This document shows positions 1 through 9,494 of a stretch of 64,000 nucleotides of DNA, one piece after another; within the stretch, counting starts at the first letter, position 1, and every line of letters begins with the position of its first letter. The stretch covers positions 1,512,626-1,576,625 of the forward strand of contig FLTS01000001.1 of the NCBI GenBank assembly GCA_900078405.1, read 5' to 3'. A model generated the notes under the pieces. It was given only the letters and a program-made list of their open reading frames with translations. It was not told the origin of the DNA and ran no database searches. The DNA is from an uncultured Stenotrophomonas sp. Its GTDB lineage: Bacteria; Pseudomonadota; Gammaproteobacteria; Xanthomonadales; Xanthomonadaceae. The position numbers and the translations under genes were made by a program.

Positions 1-81
1 TGCATGGCGGCAACGGAACCTGCACGCGGCACGAATGAACGCTTCGCGCCGCGTCCACGGTGCAGCGGCAATCATGGCCGC

Positions 82-2040
82 ATGAATACTCCGGCCGTTC
101 CCTCCGCGCCGCGTGTGTCGCGCCGGCGCCATCGCCCCGGCAAGCGCTGGCTGGTGGCTGCCGCCGTGCTGCTCGCGGCCCTCCTCGTGCTGCTGGCACT
201 GTGGGACTGGAACTGGTTCAAGGGCCCGGTGGAACGCATGGTGCAGGCACGCACCGGACGCGCCCTGCACATCGGCAACCTCGACGTCGATCTCGGCCGC
301 ACCAGCACCCTCCGCGCCGATCGCATCACCTTCGCCAATGCCGGCTGGGCGAAGCGACCGGACATGGCCCGCGCCGACCGGGTGGAGATCGACCTGCGCC
401 TGTGGCCGCTGCTGCGCGGCAGCGTGCAGTTGCCGGAAATCCGCATCACCCGCCCCGACCTGCTGCTGCAGGCCGCCCCGCGACAGGGGGAGCCGGGCAA
501 CTGGAATTTCCCCGGCGGCGGTGGCGGCCAGCCACTGCAGCTCAAGCGCCTGCGCATCGACGACGGCAAGCTGCAGTTCCTCGACGAGGCCGGCCGCACC
601 GACGTCCGGCTCGACGTCCGCAGCGGCAAGGCGAAGCAGCCCGGCGCCGCGCCGCCCCTGCTGCTGGAAGGCGAGGGCCGCTGGCGCGGAGCCTCCTTCA
701 CCGTGCGCGGCGGCACCGAGTCGCCGTTGCAACTAGCCGACAGCGAACATCCCTTCCGCCTCCATCTCGACGGCCATGCCGGCGCCACCCACGCCGTGGC
801 CAGCGGCACGCTGACCAACCCGTTCCAGTTGCAGGTGTTCGACCTGCAGTTCCGCCTCAGCGGGCAGGACCTGGGCGATCTGTACCCGCTGATCGGCATC
901 GCGATCCCTTCCTCGCCCCCCTATCGGCTCGACGGCCGGCTCAAGCGCGACCATGAAGTCTGGCGCTACGAAGGCTTCAGCGGGCAGGTGGGCGACAGCG
1001 ACCTGGCCGGCGACGTGCGCATCGACGTGGCCGGCGAACGCCCGCGCCTGACCGCCAATCTGGTGTCGCGCCGGCTGGATTTCGACGACCTTGCCGGCTT
1101 CGTCGGCGCCCAGTCCGGTACCGGCGGCGATGAAACCGCCAATGCCGAACAGAAGGCCAGGGCCACCACGCAGGCGGCCAGGCCCACGGTCCTGCCCGAC
1201 ACGCCGTATGACCTGGGCAAGCTGCGGGCGATGGATGCCGATGTGCGCTGGAAGGCCCACCGCATCAACTCACCGTCGCTGCCGCTGGACGACATGGACG
1301 CGCACCTGCTGCTCGACGACGGCCTGCTGCGGCTGGAGCCGCTGGACTTCGGCGTGGCCGGCGGCGACATCCGCAGCACCATCCGCATGGACGCGCGCCG
1401 GCCGCGCATCGCCACCGCGCTCGATGCCAGCGTGCGCGGCGTGCAGCTCGGCCAGTTGTTTCCCGATGCGAAACTGGCCGAACAGGCCTCCGGCGGCATC
1501 GGCGGGCAGGTACGGCTGTCGGGCACCGGCAACTCCATCGCCGCCATGCTCGGCGGCAGCAACGGCAACGTGGCCCTCGGCATGGGCCGCGGCCACGTCG
1601 GCAACCTGCTGATGGAACTGGCCGGGCTGGACGTGGCCGAATCGTTGAAGTTCCTGTTCACCGGCGACAAGCAGATCCCGCTGCGCTGCGCCTTCGCCGA
1701 TTTCGGCGTGCGCGACGGGCTGATGCAGGTGCAGTCGCTGGCCTTCGACACCACCGACACGCTGGTGGTCGGCGAGGGTGACGTCAGCCTCAAGCACGAG
1801 GAACTGGATTTACTGCTGCGGCCGCGGCCCAAGGACAAGAGCATCCTCGTCCTGCGCTCGCCGCTGCGCATTGGCGGCACCTTCAAGGATCCCTCGTTCC
1901 GCCCCGACTTCAAGGCGCTGGGCCTGCGCGGTGCGGTCGCCCTGACCCTGGGCAGCATCGCCCCGCCGGCGGCGCTGCTGGCCACCATCGAAACCGGCCC
2001 CGGCAAGGATGTCGACTGCGGCGGCCACTACGCGAAATAG
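82..2040 (+). CDS. AsmA family protein
   Basis: Predicted inner-membrane-anchored protein of 652 residues with a large periplasmic part. A single N-terminal transmembrane segment lies at about residues 23-40, after a run of Arg/Lys, and is followed by the 'GRALHIGNLDVDL' type of opening seen in AsmA proteins. The rest is the beta-rich AsmA/repeating-groove type, ending near 'RPDFKALGLRG'. The frame is open upstream to position 4, but the ATG at 82 puts the positive-inside signal anchor at the N-terminus, so I prefer it. AsmA-like proteins are linked to outer-membrane lipid homeostasis and probable phospholipid transfer. The exact paralogue cannot be named from sequence alone. It converges on the CBS-domain gene with only 24 bases between them. 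Confidence 0.85.
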   Translation: MNTPAVPSAPRVSRRRHRPGKRWLVAAAVLLAALLVLLALWDWNWFKGPVERMVQARTGRALHIGNLDVDLGRTSTLRADRITFANAGWAKRPDMARADRVEIDLRLWPLLRGSVQLPEIRITRPDLLLQAAPRQGEPGNWNFPGGGGGQPLQLKRLRIDDGKLQFLDEAGRTDVRLDVRSGKAKQPGAAPPLLLEGEGRWRGASFTVRGGTESPLQLADSEHPFRLHLDGHAGATHAVASGTLTNPFQLQVFDLQFRLSGQDLGDLYPLIGIAIPSSPPYRLDGRLKRDHEVWRYEGFSGQVGDSDLAGDVRIDVAGERPRLTANLVSRRLDFDDLAGFVGAQSGTGGDETANAEQKARATTQAARPTVLPDTPYDLGKLRAMDADVRWKAHRINSPSLPLDDMDAHLLLDDGLLRLEPLDFGVAGGDIRSTIRMDARRPRIATALDASVRGVQLGQLFPDAKLAEQASGGIGGQVRLSGTGNSIAAMLGGSNGNVALGMGRGHVGNLLMELAGLDVAESLKFLFTGDKQIPLRCAFADFGVRDGLMQVQSLAFDTTDTLVVGEGDVSLKHEELDLLLRPRPKDKSILVLRSPLRIGGTFKDPSFRPDFKALGLRGAVALTLGSIAPPAALLATIETGPGKDVDCGGHYAK

Positions 2041-2064
2041 CGCCGTCGGAGCGAAGCGGCCGGC

Positions 2065-2496
2065 TCAGCCGCCGGTGATGTACTGCTGCAGTTGCCCCAG
2101 CTCCTGGCGCTGTTCTTCGATCACCGCCTTGACCAGGTCGCCGATCGAGATTACCCCCACCACGGCATCGCCTTCCAGCACCGGCAGGTGGCGAATGCGC
2201 CGCTCGGTCACCAGTTGCAGGCAATGCTCCACCGTGGCCGAAGGCGCCACCGTGACCACCTCGGCAGTCATGATCGCCGCCACCGGCGTGTCGCGCGAGG
2301 AACGGTCGCGCAGCACGATCTTGCGCGCATAGTCGCGCTCGGACAGGATGCCGGCCAGCCGTGCCCCTTCCATCACCAGCACCGCGCCGATGCCCTTCTC
2401 GGCCATCAGCCGGATCGCGTCGATCACCGCGGCCTGCGGCGTCACCGCGTGGATTTCAGGCGTCTTGTTGCCGAGCAACTGTCGAGCGGTCTGCAT
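2065..2496 (-). CDS. CBS-domain pair protein
   Basis: A small cytoplasmic protein of 143 residues made almost entirely of two CBS motifs (about residues 12-63 and 75-130). The motifs include 'ILSERDYARKI' and 'VIMTAEVVTV'-like signatures and 'GVISIGDLVKAVIEE' at the C-terminus. CBS pairs bind adenosyl nucleotides and act as energy or ligand sensors; no effector domain is fused here, so the partner is unknown. The ATG at 2496 is preceded on the minus strand by GGGAGAA, a good ribosome site, and is better than the longer frame to 2559. Its first 41 bases overlap the end of the upstream glycosyltransferase gene, which suggests co-transcription. Confidence 0.88.
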   Translation of the reverse strand: MQTARQLLGNKTPEIHAVTPQAAVIDAIRLMAEKGIGAVLVMEGARLAGILSERDYARKIVLRDRSSRDTPVAAIMTAEVVTVAPSATVEHCLQLVTERRIRHLPVLEGDAVVGVISIGDLVKAVIEEQRQELGQLQQYITGG

Positions 2497-3475
2497 GGCG
2501 TTCTCCCGTGTTGGCCGATGGAACCGATACTGCCACGTCCGCCGGCCGCCAGGTGTCAACCAGGTACAGCGGCCGCTGCTTGGCTTCCATGTAGAGGCGG
2601 CCGAGGTATTCGCCGATCAGGCCCAGCGCGATCAGCTGCACGCCGCCAAGGAACAGGATCACCGCCATCATCGTCGGCCATCCCGCCACGCGGTCGCCAT
2701 ACAGCGCCGCCTTGCCCACCACCCAGGCGCCGAAGCCGAATGCCGAGGCTGCGGTGAACAGGCCCAGGTAGGTCGCCACCCGCAATGGCGCGGTGGAAAA
2801 ACTGGTGATGCCTTCCAGCGCGAAATTCCACAGTTTCCAGAAACCGAACTTGCTGCGCCCGGCCATGCGCGGCGCACGCCGGTAAGGCAGTGCGATGCGA
2901 CGGAAACCGACCCAACCGAACAGTCCCTTCATGAAACGCTGGCGCTCGCGCAACTGCCGCAGCGCGGCCAGCGCGCGCGGCGAGAGCAGGCGGAAATCGC
3001 CGGTGTCGGCGGGAATCGGCGTCTTCGACAGGCGCCCGATCACCCGGTAGAACGCCGCCGCGGTGGCGCGCTTCAGCCAGCCCTCGCCATCGCGCGCCAG
3101 CCGCGTGCCATACACATCGTCGTACCCCTGCCGCCACAACGCGACGAACTGCGGGATCAGCTCCGGCGGGTCCTGGCCGTCGGCGTCGAGGATCAGCACC
3201 GCGCCGTCGTCGACGAAATCCAGCCCGGCGCTGAGTGCGGCCTCCTTGCCGAAGTTGCGCGACAGGCGCAGCGCCGCCACCTGCGGGTCGCTGGCTGCCA
3301 GTTGCTGTATCAGCGCCCAGCTGGCATCGCTGCTGCCATCGTCCACGTACAGCACGCGGCCGTCGATGTCGGGCATACGCTCCAGTTCGGCACGGATGCG
3401 CGGGTGCAGCAACGGCAGGGCGTCCTGCTCGTTGCAGGCGGCGACGACGATGGTCAGGCGTTCATGGGAAGTCAT
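2456..3475 (-). CDS. GtrB/ArnC-like polyprenyl-phosphate glycosyltransferase
   Basis: Family 2 glycosyltransferase of 339 residues that probably moves a sugar from a nucleotide donor to undecaprenyl phosphate at the inner face of the inner membrane. Seen: the GT-A nucleotide-binding start 'LTIVVAACNEQDALP', 'DDGSSD' at residues 45-50, the metal-binding 'DADGQDPPEL' at 97-106, and two C-terminal membrane helices (about 235-258 and 268-292) as in DPM1/GtrB/ArnC. No GtrA flippase or LPS genes lie next to it, so the sugar is not predictable. The 3' end overlaps the CBS gene by 41 bases. A palindromic repeat separates it from mtgA upstream. Confidence 0.88.
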   Translation of the reverse strand: MTSHERLTIVVAACNEQDALPLLHPRIRAELERMPDIDGRVLYVDDGSSDASWALIQQLAASDPQVAALRLSRNFGKEAALSAGLDFVDDGAVLILDADGQDPPELIPQFVALWRQGYDDVYGTRLARDGEGWLKRATAAAFYRVIGRLSKTPIPADTGDFRLLSPRALAALRQLRERQRFMKGLFGWVGFRRIALPYRRAPRMAGRSKFGFWKLWNFALEGITSFSTAPLRVATYLGLFTAASAFGFGAWVVGKAALYGDRVAGWPTMMAVILFLGGVQLIALGLIGEYLGRLYMEAKQRPLYLVDTWRPADVAVSVPSANTGERHADRSTVARQQDA

Positions 3476-3541
3476 GCATCGATTCTACGGAGGAGCGCGC
3501 CTTGGCGCGCGACGGGGCATTGCCGGGAACACCCTGTCGCG

Positions 3542-3603
3542 GCAGGTCGGGGTCACATCCCCGACGCCTTGCACAATCGCGTCGGGGAGGTAACCCCGAC
3601 CTG
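3542..3603. repeat. GTCGGGG palindromic intergenic repeat
   Basis: An imperfect inverted repeat between mtgA and the glycosyltransferase gene. The arms GCAGGTCGGGGT...CCCGACGCC and GCGTCGGGG...ACCCCGACCTGC surround a 10-base spacer, and each arm can itself fold. The same unit with diverged loops recurs at 44103-44174, so this is a dispersed REP-like element and not a gene-specific terminator. Confidence 0.8.
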
Positions 3604-3604
3604 C

Positions 3605-4345
3605 TCAGTCCGCATCCTCGACATACCCCGGCCCGCCCAGCTGCCGCGCCTGCCGCTGTATCCAGTCCGCGCGGCGCTGCACGAAGGGACCGGGCCTGGT
3701 CGCGCTGTAACGCCGTGGCGACGGCAGCACCGCGGCCAGCCGCGCGCTCTCGCCCGCGCTCAGGCGCGCCGCATCCTTGTGCCAGAAACGCCGCGCCGCC
3801 GCCTGCACGCCATAGACGCCATCGCCGAACTCGGCCACGTTGGCGTACATCTCCAGTATCCGCCGCTTCGGCCACAGCACCTCGATCAGCACCGTGTACC
3901 AGGCTTCCAGCCCCTTGCGCAGCCAGCTGCGGCCCTGCCACAGGAACAGGTTCTTGGCGACCTGCTGGCTGATGGTGCTGCCGCCGCGCAGGCGCTTGCC
4001 CTTGGCGTTGTGGTCCAGCGCCTTTTCGATCGCCTCCAGGTCGAAGCCATTGTGCTGCGGGAAACGCTGGTCCTCGGCCGCCACCAGCGAAATCGGCACA
4101 CTGGCGGCCATCGCATCGAGGTCGCGCCACTGGTAGTGGATGCGATAGCTCCAATCACCCTGCCCCCATGCTTCCAGCTGGCGCAACGCCATCACGCTGG
4201 AAAACGGCGGATCGACGAAGCGCAGCACCCCCACCTGCACGATGCTGAACACCAGCAACGCGCAGGGAATCCGCCACAACCAGCGCCACCAGCGGCGGCG
4301 TGGCCGCCCTCCGTCCGCCTTGCGCTCGTCCTGCTCCGCCCCCAT
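3605..4345 (-). CDS. mtgA: monofunctional biosynthetic peptidoglycan transglycosylase MtgA
   Basis: Polymerises lipid II into glycan strands at the outer face of the inner membrane. The 246-residue product is the usual MtgA length. It has one membrane anchor (about 23-42) and then a GT51 domain. The catalytic glutamate is in '[10 protein letters not shown]' (E91), followed by '[14 protein letters not shown]' (121-134) and the '[15 protein letters not shown]' motif. There is no transpeptidase domain. The reading frame is open much further upstream (to 4525), but the ATG at 4345 gives the standard short basic N-terminus before the anchor. Divergent from hslO, with 70 bases between the two starts. 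Confidence 0.95.
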   Translation of the reverse strand: MGAEQDERKADGGRPRRRWWRWLWRIPCALLVFSIVQVGVLRFVDPPFSSVMALRQLEAWGQGDWSYRIHYQWRDLDAMAASVPISLVAAEDQRFPQHNGFDLEAIEKALDHNAKGKRLRGGSTISQQVAKNLFLWQGRSWLRKGLEAWYTVLIEVLWPKRRILEMYANVAEFGDGVYGVQAAARRFWHKDAARLSAGESARLAAVLPSPRRYSATRPGPFVQRRADWIQRQARQLGGPGYVEDAD

Positions 4346-4415
4346 TGTCTGCCTGCCCCGAATCCCGACGTCCGGCACATTATCCGGCACCGGCGTCCCC
4401 TCACGCGCAGATCCC

Positions 4416-5309
4416 ATGACCGAAACATCCGACCTCCTTGTCCGCTTCCTGCTGCCCGAAGCCGGCGTGCGCGGCGCCCACGTGCGCCTTTCCGGCAGCT
4501 GGCGCGAAATCCTGTCGCACGGCAACTACCGCCCGGCCGCCTCTCGCCTGCTCGGCGAGGCCTGCGTCGCCTCCGCACTGTTCACCGGCCACATCAAGAT
4601 CGACGGACGGCTGTCGGTGCAGCTGCGCAGCACCTCCGCGCTGCGCACCCTGTTCGCCGAGTGCACTTCCGCCGGCACCCTGCGCGGCATCGCCCAGCTC
4701 GAGGACGGCGAGGATGCCCCCGGCGACCTTGCCCACCTCGGCAACGACGCGCTGCTGGCCATCACCATCGAGAACCCCGGCCTGGATCCCCGCGAGCCCC
4801 AGCGCTACCAGAGCCTGGTGGCATTGCAGGGCAACGGCCTGGACGAGGCGTTCGAAGGCTACTTCCGGCATTCCGAACAGTTGCCGACGCGCCTGCTGCT
4901 GGCCGCCGACGGCCAGCACGCCGCCGGCCTGCTGCTGCAGAAGCTTCCCGGCGACGAAGGTGACGACGACGGCTGGGTCCGTACCGGGGCGCTGTTCGAC
5001 ACGCTCGAGCAGGACGAATTGCTGGCCACCGACGGCCGCGCCCTGCTGCACCGTCTGTTCCATGAAGAACAACCGGAACTGATGGGCGAAAAACCCCTGC
5101 GCTTCGGCTGTTCCTGCTCGCGCGAGCGCGTGGCCGGCATGCTGCAATCGCTGGGCGAGGAAGAAGCCCGTGCCGCCGCCGAGCCCACCGGGCAGGTCGA
5201 AGTGCGCTGCGAATTCTGCGGGCAGGAATACCGCTTCCCTCTGGCCGAATTCGGCGTATTGTTCAGTACGGGGCCTGCATCCCAACCCGCGCCCGAAAGG
5301 CTGCAGTAA
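4416..5309 (+). CDS. hslO: Hsp33 redox-regulated chaperone
   Basis: A cytosolic holdase activated by oxidation (297 residues). The C-terminal zinc centre has the expected CxC...CxxC arrangement: C232 and C234 in '[10 protein letters not shown]', C265 and C268 in 'CEFCGQEY'. Under oxidative stress these form disulfides and release zinc. The N-terminal part '[12 protein letters not shown]' and '[19 protein letters not shown]' matches the Hsp33 fold. The ATG at 4416 was chosen because it starts directly at '[11 protein letters not shown]', the normal beginning of the family; the upstream open frame runs through the mtgA 5' end on the other strand. Confidence 0.95.
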   Translation: MTETSDLLVRFLLPEAGVRGAHVRLSGSWREILSHGNYRPAASRLLGEACVASALFTGHIKIDGRLSVQLRSTSALRTLFAECTSAGTLRGIAQLEDGEDAPGDLAHLGNDALLAITIENPGLDPREPQRYQSLVALQGNGLDEAFEGYFRHSEQLPTRLLLAADGQHAAGLLLQKLPGDEGDDDGWVRTGALFDTLEQDELLATDGRALLHRLFHEEQPELMGEKPLRFGCSCSRERVAGMLQSLGEEEARAAAEPTGQVEVRCEFCGQEYRFPLAEFGVLFSTGPASQPAPERLQ

Positions 5310-5431
5310 CGTTGGATGCCGGCAAGATGCCCCCTGGATCGGGGCGTCTTGTTAAAAAAACATGAACAATTTAGGATTCAATGCCTCACGAACCGGGAAC
5401 TTCCCGGTGGCCCACCGGTCATATCGAGTCC

Positions 5432-6289
5432 ATGAACGCCTTCCTGCGCCTGCCGCTAGCCTTGCTGATCGCCCTCGGGGCGACAGCGGGTGCGCATGCG
5501 CAGAACAAGCCGCAAACCGGTTCCGACGGCACCGTCCTGCCGGTCTGGAACAAGGGCAGCGGCAAGGTTGAAGCGCTGCTCTACCTCGAACCCACCGGCG
5601 AGCAGGCGGCCGGCGCCCGCTGGCATTTCGGCCGCAACTCGCTCGATGCCGCCTTCGGCCTTTCCTCCGGCGACTCGCTCGGCCTGCTGTGCAACAGCAG
5701 CCGCGGCGGCAGCATCAGCGGACTGGCCAGCCACTGCATGCTCGCCAGTCTCGGCGACGACGATGACGACAACGGCCGCCACCTTTCGGCAAGCACCACG
5801 TTCAATCGTCCCGGCGGCCGCTTCGGCCTGAGCGCCGGCACTGGCCGTGACACCTTGCCGGCCTGGCTGTCCGGCACCGCGAAAGCACCGGCCGCGCGCA
5901 TGGAACAGAACGACCTGACCGTATTCGGCCAGAAGAACATCGGCCGCGAAGGCTTCGTCTCCATCGGCGGCACCTACGCCAAGGCCCGCCTGATCCCGCT
6001 CAGCGACGCCTCACCGGCCATCGTCGACCAGTGGGACAGCAAGAGCCTGAACCTGGGCGGCGGCTATGGCGCCTTCAGCGCCAACATCATCGGCCGCGTC
6101 ATCGACGTCCCCAACCAGCCCGGCAAATGGGAAGGTCTGGGCGTGGGCCTGACCTGGCGCACCCCGTGGAGCGGCCAGCTCACCGTGGGCGCCGAAAACG
6201 TCATCACCCGCGGCAAGAACCCCTTCTCGCCCCGCGAGAACAACGACGACGGCGCAATCCCGTACGTGCGTTACGAGCAGGATCTCTGA
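5432..6289 (+). CDS. exported protein of unknown function
   Basis: I do not recognise this 285-residue protein. It has a clear Sec signal peptide ('MNAFLRLPLALLIALGATAG' followed by AHA-Q, cleavage near residue 23), so it is periplasmic or in the outer membrane. The mature part has many alternating polar/hydrophobic strands ending in 'YVRYEQDL' and glycine-rich segments such as 'LNLGGGYGAFSANIIGRVID', which would fit a small beta-barrel. A run of acidic residues (GDDDDDNG, about residues 108-115) could bind metal. The ATG at 5381 in the same frame would add 17 residues before the signal peptide, so 5432 is preferred. It stands alone, upstream of a TonB-dependent receptor gene. Confidence 0.7.
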   Translation: MNAFLRLPLALLIALGATAGAHAQNKPQTGSDGTVLPVWNKGSGKVEALLYLEPTGEQAAGARWHFGRNSLDAAFGLSSGDSLGLLCNSSRGGSISGLASHCMLASLGDDDDDNGRHLSASTTFNRPGGRFGLSAGTGRDTLPAWLSGTAKAPAARMEQNDLTVFGQKNIGREGFVSIGGTYAKARLIPLSDASPAIVDQWDSKSLNLGGGYGAFSANIIGRVIDVPNQPGKWEGLGVGLTWRTPWSGQLTVGAENVITRGKNPFSPRENNDDGAIPYVRYEQDL

Positions 6290-6641
6290 CTCCACCCCCT
6301 CGCGGGTAGCAGCACGTGATTTCCGATCATTGCCGGATGGCTGTCGTACCCGGCATCCACGGTCGTCGCCAACCGTGAGCCGGATTTCCTGACGTACCCC
6401 GCCAAGCTGATACCGAATCCGCCCCTCTTCCGTCCCCTCTCTCACTCCCATTTTTTGCTGCACTCGCAGCATGAACTTTGCGGAATTTCACCAAGTTCAC
6501 GCCATCTCTTAACAAAGCTTTAATTTCAGAAGAGACGGAAGTACTATCGGATCAGCCTCACGTGTTTGGTATCGCATCTTCGATACCGCCGGCGCAGGCG
6601 ATTCCACTTGTAACTACCAAGATCACTTGGAGAGAGAGCCC
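6290..6641 (+). promoter_or_regulatory. 352-bp upstream region of the TonB-dependent receptor
   Basis: Non-coding stretch with a marked drop in GC at 6480-6550 (CTTAACAAAGCTTTAATTTC). This is where I would place the promoter: a -10-like TACTAT lies at 6542-6547, but no good -35 is seen. The implied leader of about 90 bases ends with GGAGAGAGAGCCC immediately before the ATG at 6642, a strong ribosome site. No known riboswitch or operator was recognised. Confidence 0.4.
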
Positions 6642-9416
6642 ATGAATTGCAAGTCCAACAAGCTGCGTGACGCAGTGGTGCTGGCCCTGGTCGCAAGCGC
6701 CGGCACCACCGGTGCAGCCTTCGCCCAGGACAACGGCGGCGCCACCACTCTTGACCGCATTGAAGTCACTGGTTCGCGCATCAAGAGCGTCGACGTCGAA
6801 ACCTCGCAGCCTGTGTTCATCATGGACCGTGCCGCGATCGAAAAGCAGGGCCTGACTTCGGTCGCCGACGTCCTGCAGCGCATCTCGGCCAACGGTGCCG
6901 GCCTGAACACCAATTTCAACAACGGCGGCGACGGTTCCTCGACCATCAGCCTGCGCAACCTGGGTTCCTCGCGCACCCTCGTGCTGGTCAACGGCCGGCG
7001 CTGGGTGTCCAACATGTCCGGCTCGGTTGACCTGAACACCATTCCGGCCGCCATCGTCGAGCGTGTGGAAGTCCTGAAGGACGGCGCCTCCTCGGTCTAC
7101 GGCTCCGACGCCATCGCTGGCGTGGTCAACCTGATCACCCGCAGCGATTTCGACGGCGCCGAGGTCAATGCCTATTTCGGCCAGTACGGTGAAGGCGACG
7201 GCCAGCGCACCTCGTTCGACGTCACCGTCGGTGCGAGCAGCGATCGTGGCAACCTCGTCATCAGCGCTTCGCGTGTGAAGGAAGACCAGGTGATGGCCGG
7301 TGACCGCGCCATCTCTGCCGAGCCGTACTTCGGCCTGGGTTCGGCCTACTACAGCAGCTACTCGGCCAACGGCAAGATCAACCGTTCGGCTGCCGATGGT
7401 GGCAACCTGGCGCTGCGCCCGGGCGCCGTGGGCAGTGGTCTGGCCAGCAACCCGTACTACGCGGCTGACCAGTACATCCCCTACACCGCCGACTTCAACT
7501 ACAACTTCGCCAAGGACAATTACCTGGCGACCCCGCAGAAGCGCAGCGCGCTGTTTGCCCAGGGCAGCTACAACCTGACCGACAACATCCAGCTGAAGAT
7601 GGATGCGCTGTTCAACGAGCGTCGTTCGGCACAGCAGTTGGCTGGTTACCCGCTGAGCACCATCAGCACCGGCCTGAGCATGAGTGGCGACAGCTACTTC
7701 AATCCGTGGAGCACCCAGCACGGTGGTGACGGCCGCGAAGTCAGCTGGACCCACCGCCTGACCGAATCGCCGCGCATCTACGACCAGAACACCAAGACCC
7801 AGCACATTTATCTGGGCCTGGATGGCTATCTCGAGTTCGCCGACCGCCAGTTCAGCTGGGATGCCGGTTACGCCTTCAACAAGACCAACGAAGTGGAAAC
7901 CCAGATTGGTGATGCCAACCTGCTGTCCCTGGAGAAGGCGCTGGGAGCTTCGGAAGTCCGTGACGGCAAGGTCGTTTGCGTCACCGCGCCGGGCGGAAGC
8001 GTCATCGACGGCTGCACCCCGTTCAACCCGCTGTCGCCGCAGGGTGGCGTGACCCAGGAGATGCTGGACTACATCCTGTTCACCGCCCACAACACTTACG
8101 AATATCGCAACGAAAGCGTCACCGCCAACGTTTCCGGCGAGCTGTTTGAACTGCCGGCTGGCTGGCTGAGCTTCGCCGCAGGTATCGAACACCGCAAGGA
8201 AAGCGGCTACTCCTCGCCGGATGCCTTCATTGCCAACGGCCTGACCTCCGGCAATGCGTTCACTCCGACGGCTGGCTCCTACACGCTGGACGACGCCTAC
8301 CTCGAACTGCTGGTGCCGGTCCTCAAGGACCTGCCGGGCGCCCAGCTCCTGGAGCTGAGCGTGGCAACCCGCTATTCGGACTACAGCAACTTCGGCGACA
8401 CGCTGAACAGCAAGTTCGGCTTCAAGTGGAAGCCGCTTGATGACGTCCTCGTCCGCGGTAACTGGGCCGAAGGCTTCCGTGCACCGTCGATCACCAACCT
8501 GTATCGCGGCAACTCGGACTCGTTCTCGCAGTACTCCGATCCGTGCTCGGCCGATGGTCGCTTCGCGGGTAACGCTGCGGTGATGAGTGCCTGTCAGGCC
8601 GATGGCGTGCCGGCTGGCTTCGTTGCCGAATACAACAGTGGTGGCGGCACCACCGGCGGCCAGACCATCTATCCGTTCACTCTGGGCGGCAACCCGAACC
8701 TGACTCCGGAAACCTCGACCAGCAAGACCCTGGGTATCGTGTACAGCCCGTCGTGGGCACAGGGCCTGAACATCTCGCTGGATTGGTGGTCGATCGAGCT
8801 GGAAAACCGTATCAGCAGCTTCTCGCCCAACGACATTCTGGACAAGTGCTACGTTGAAGGCCTCTCCAGCTACTGCGACCTGTTCACCCGCCGTGCTGAC
8901 GGCAAGGTCGGCACCATGTTCATCGGCCCGATCAATGCCGGCTTCCAGGAAGTGGAAGGTTGGGACATGACGGTCAAGTACCGCATGCCGGAAACCCAGA
9001 TCGGCAACTTTGCCTTCACCTGGGATTCCACCTACGTCAGCAAGAACCGCGATCGCTCGTTTACCTCGGATCCGTGGTCGGCCCTGAATGGCATGTACTT
9101 CGAGTCCGATCCGTACTGGCGTCTGCGCAGCAACCTGACCACCGACTGGTCCTACGGTGACCTCAGCGCGAGCTGGATGATCCGCTATCGCTCCGGTCTG
9201 AAGGAAGACGTTGGCGGCGAGCGCCTGGAGTCGATTGCCTACCACGACATCCAGGTCAGCTATGCACTGCCGTGGAACGCCAACATTCGCGTTGGCTCCA
9301 ACAACGTGTTTGCCAAGGAACCGCCGATGACGTGGGATGCCTTTGCCAACTCGTTTGACCCGCAGTACGACATCCCGGGCCGCTACATGTACATGCAGTA
9401 CACCCAGCGTTTCTAA
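6642..9416 (+). CDS. TonB-dependent outer-membrane receptor, substrate unknown
   Basis: An outer-membrane active transporter of 924 residues. Signal peptide ending 'GAAFAQD' near residue 29, TonB-box region with 'DRIEVTGSRIKS', plug domain with 'SSVYGSDAIAGVVNLITR', then a 22-strand barrel ending in the expected terminal Phe ('MYMQYTQRF'). It belongs to the 'VTGSRI' class common in Xanthomonadaceae, for which substrates such as peptides or glycans are suspected but not fixed. Codon use differs from the neighbours (many CGT, GGT, GTT codons), typical of a highly expressed gene. No transporter or enzyme partner is adjacent. Followed by a strong terminator. Confidence 0.9.
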   Translation: MNCKSNKLRDAVVLALVASAGTTGAAFAQDNGGATTLDRIEVTGSRIKSVDVETSQPVFIMDRAAIEKQGLTSVADVLQRISANGAGLNTNFNNGGDGSSTISLRNLGSSRTLVLVNGRRWVSNMSGSVDLNTIPAAIVERVEVLKDGASSVYGSDAIAGVVNLITRSDFDGAEVNAYFGQYGEGDGQRTSFDVTVGASSDRGNLVISASRVKEDQVMAGDRAISAEPYFGLGSAYYSSYSANGKINRSAADGGNLALRPGAVGSGLASNPYYAADQYIPYTADFNYNFAKDNYLATPQKRSALFAQGSYNLTDNIQLKMDALFNERRSAQQLAGYPLSTISTGLSMSGDSYFNPWSTQHGGDGREVSWTHRLTESPRIYDQNTKTQHIYLGLDGYLEFADRQFSWDAGYAFNKTNEVETQIGDANLLSLEKALGASEVRDGKVVCVTAPGGSVIDGCTPFNPLSPQGGVTQEMLDYILFTAHNTYEYRNESVTANVSGELFELPAGWLSFAAGIEHRKESGYSSPDAFIANGLTSGNAFTPTAGSYTLDDAYLELLVPVLKDLPGAQLLELSVATRYSDYSNFGDTLNSKFGFKWKPLDDVLVRGNWAEGFRAPSITNLYRGNSDSFSQYSDPCSADGRFAGNAAVMSACQADGVPAGFVAEYNSGGGTTGGQTIYPFTLGGNPNLTPETSTSKTLGIVYSPSWAQGLNISLDWWSIELENRISSFSPNDILDKCYVEGLSSYCDLFTRRADGKVGTMFIGPINAGFQEVEGWDMTVKYRMPETQIGNFAFTWDSTYVSKNRDRSFTSDPWSALNGMYFESDPYWRLRSNLTTDWSYGDLSASWMIRYRSGLKEDVGGERLESIAYHDIQVSYALPWNANIRVGSNNVFAKEPPMTWDAFANSFDPQYDIPGRYMYMQYTQRF

Positions 9417-9440
9417 TATGTCGCGTGGTTGAGTAAGCTG

Positions 9441-9473
9441 AGATGGCCCGGGTTTCCGGGCCATCTCTTTTTT
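9441..9473 (+). terminator. intrinsic terminator after the TonB-dependent receptor
   Basis: A perfect 11-bp stem (AGATGGCCCGG / CCGGGCCATCT) with a GTTT loop, then CTTTTTT. It lies 24 bases after the receptor stop codon and before the start of the next gene, so it should insulate the two. Confidence 0.93.
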
Positions 9474-9494
9474 CGTGAAACCGAGAGCCGAATC

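Noticed and set aside
5322..5358. Hairpin after hslO (AAGATGCCCC/GGGGCGTCTT) as an intrinsic terminator
   Set aside because: The stem is good, but it is followed by GTTAAAAAAA and not a T tract on the plus strand, so it is not a canonical terminator in the hslO direction.
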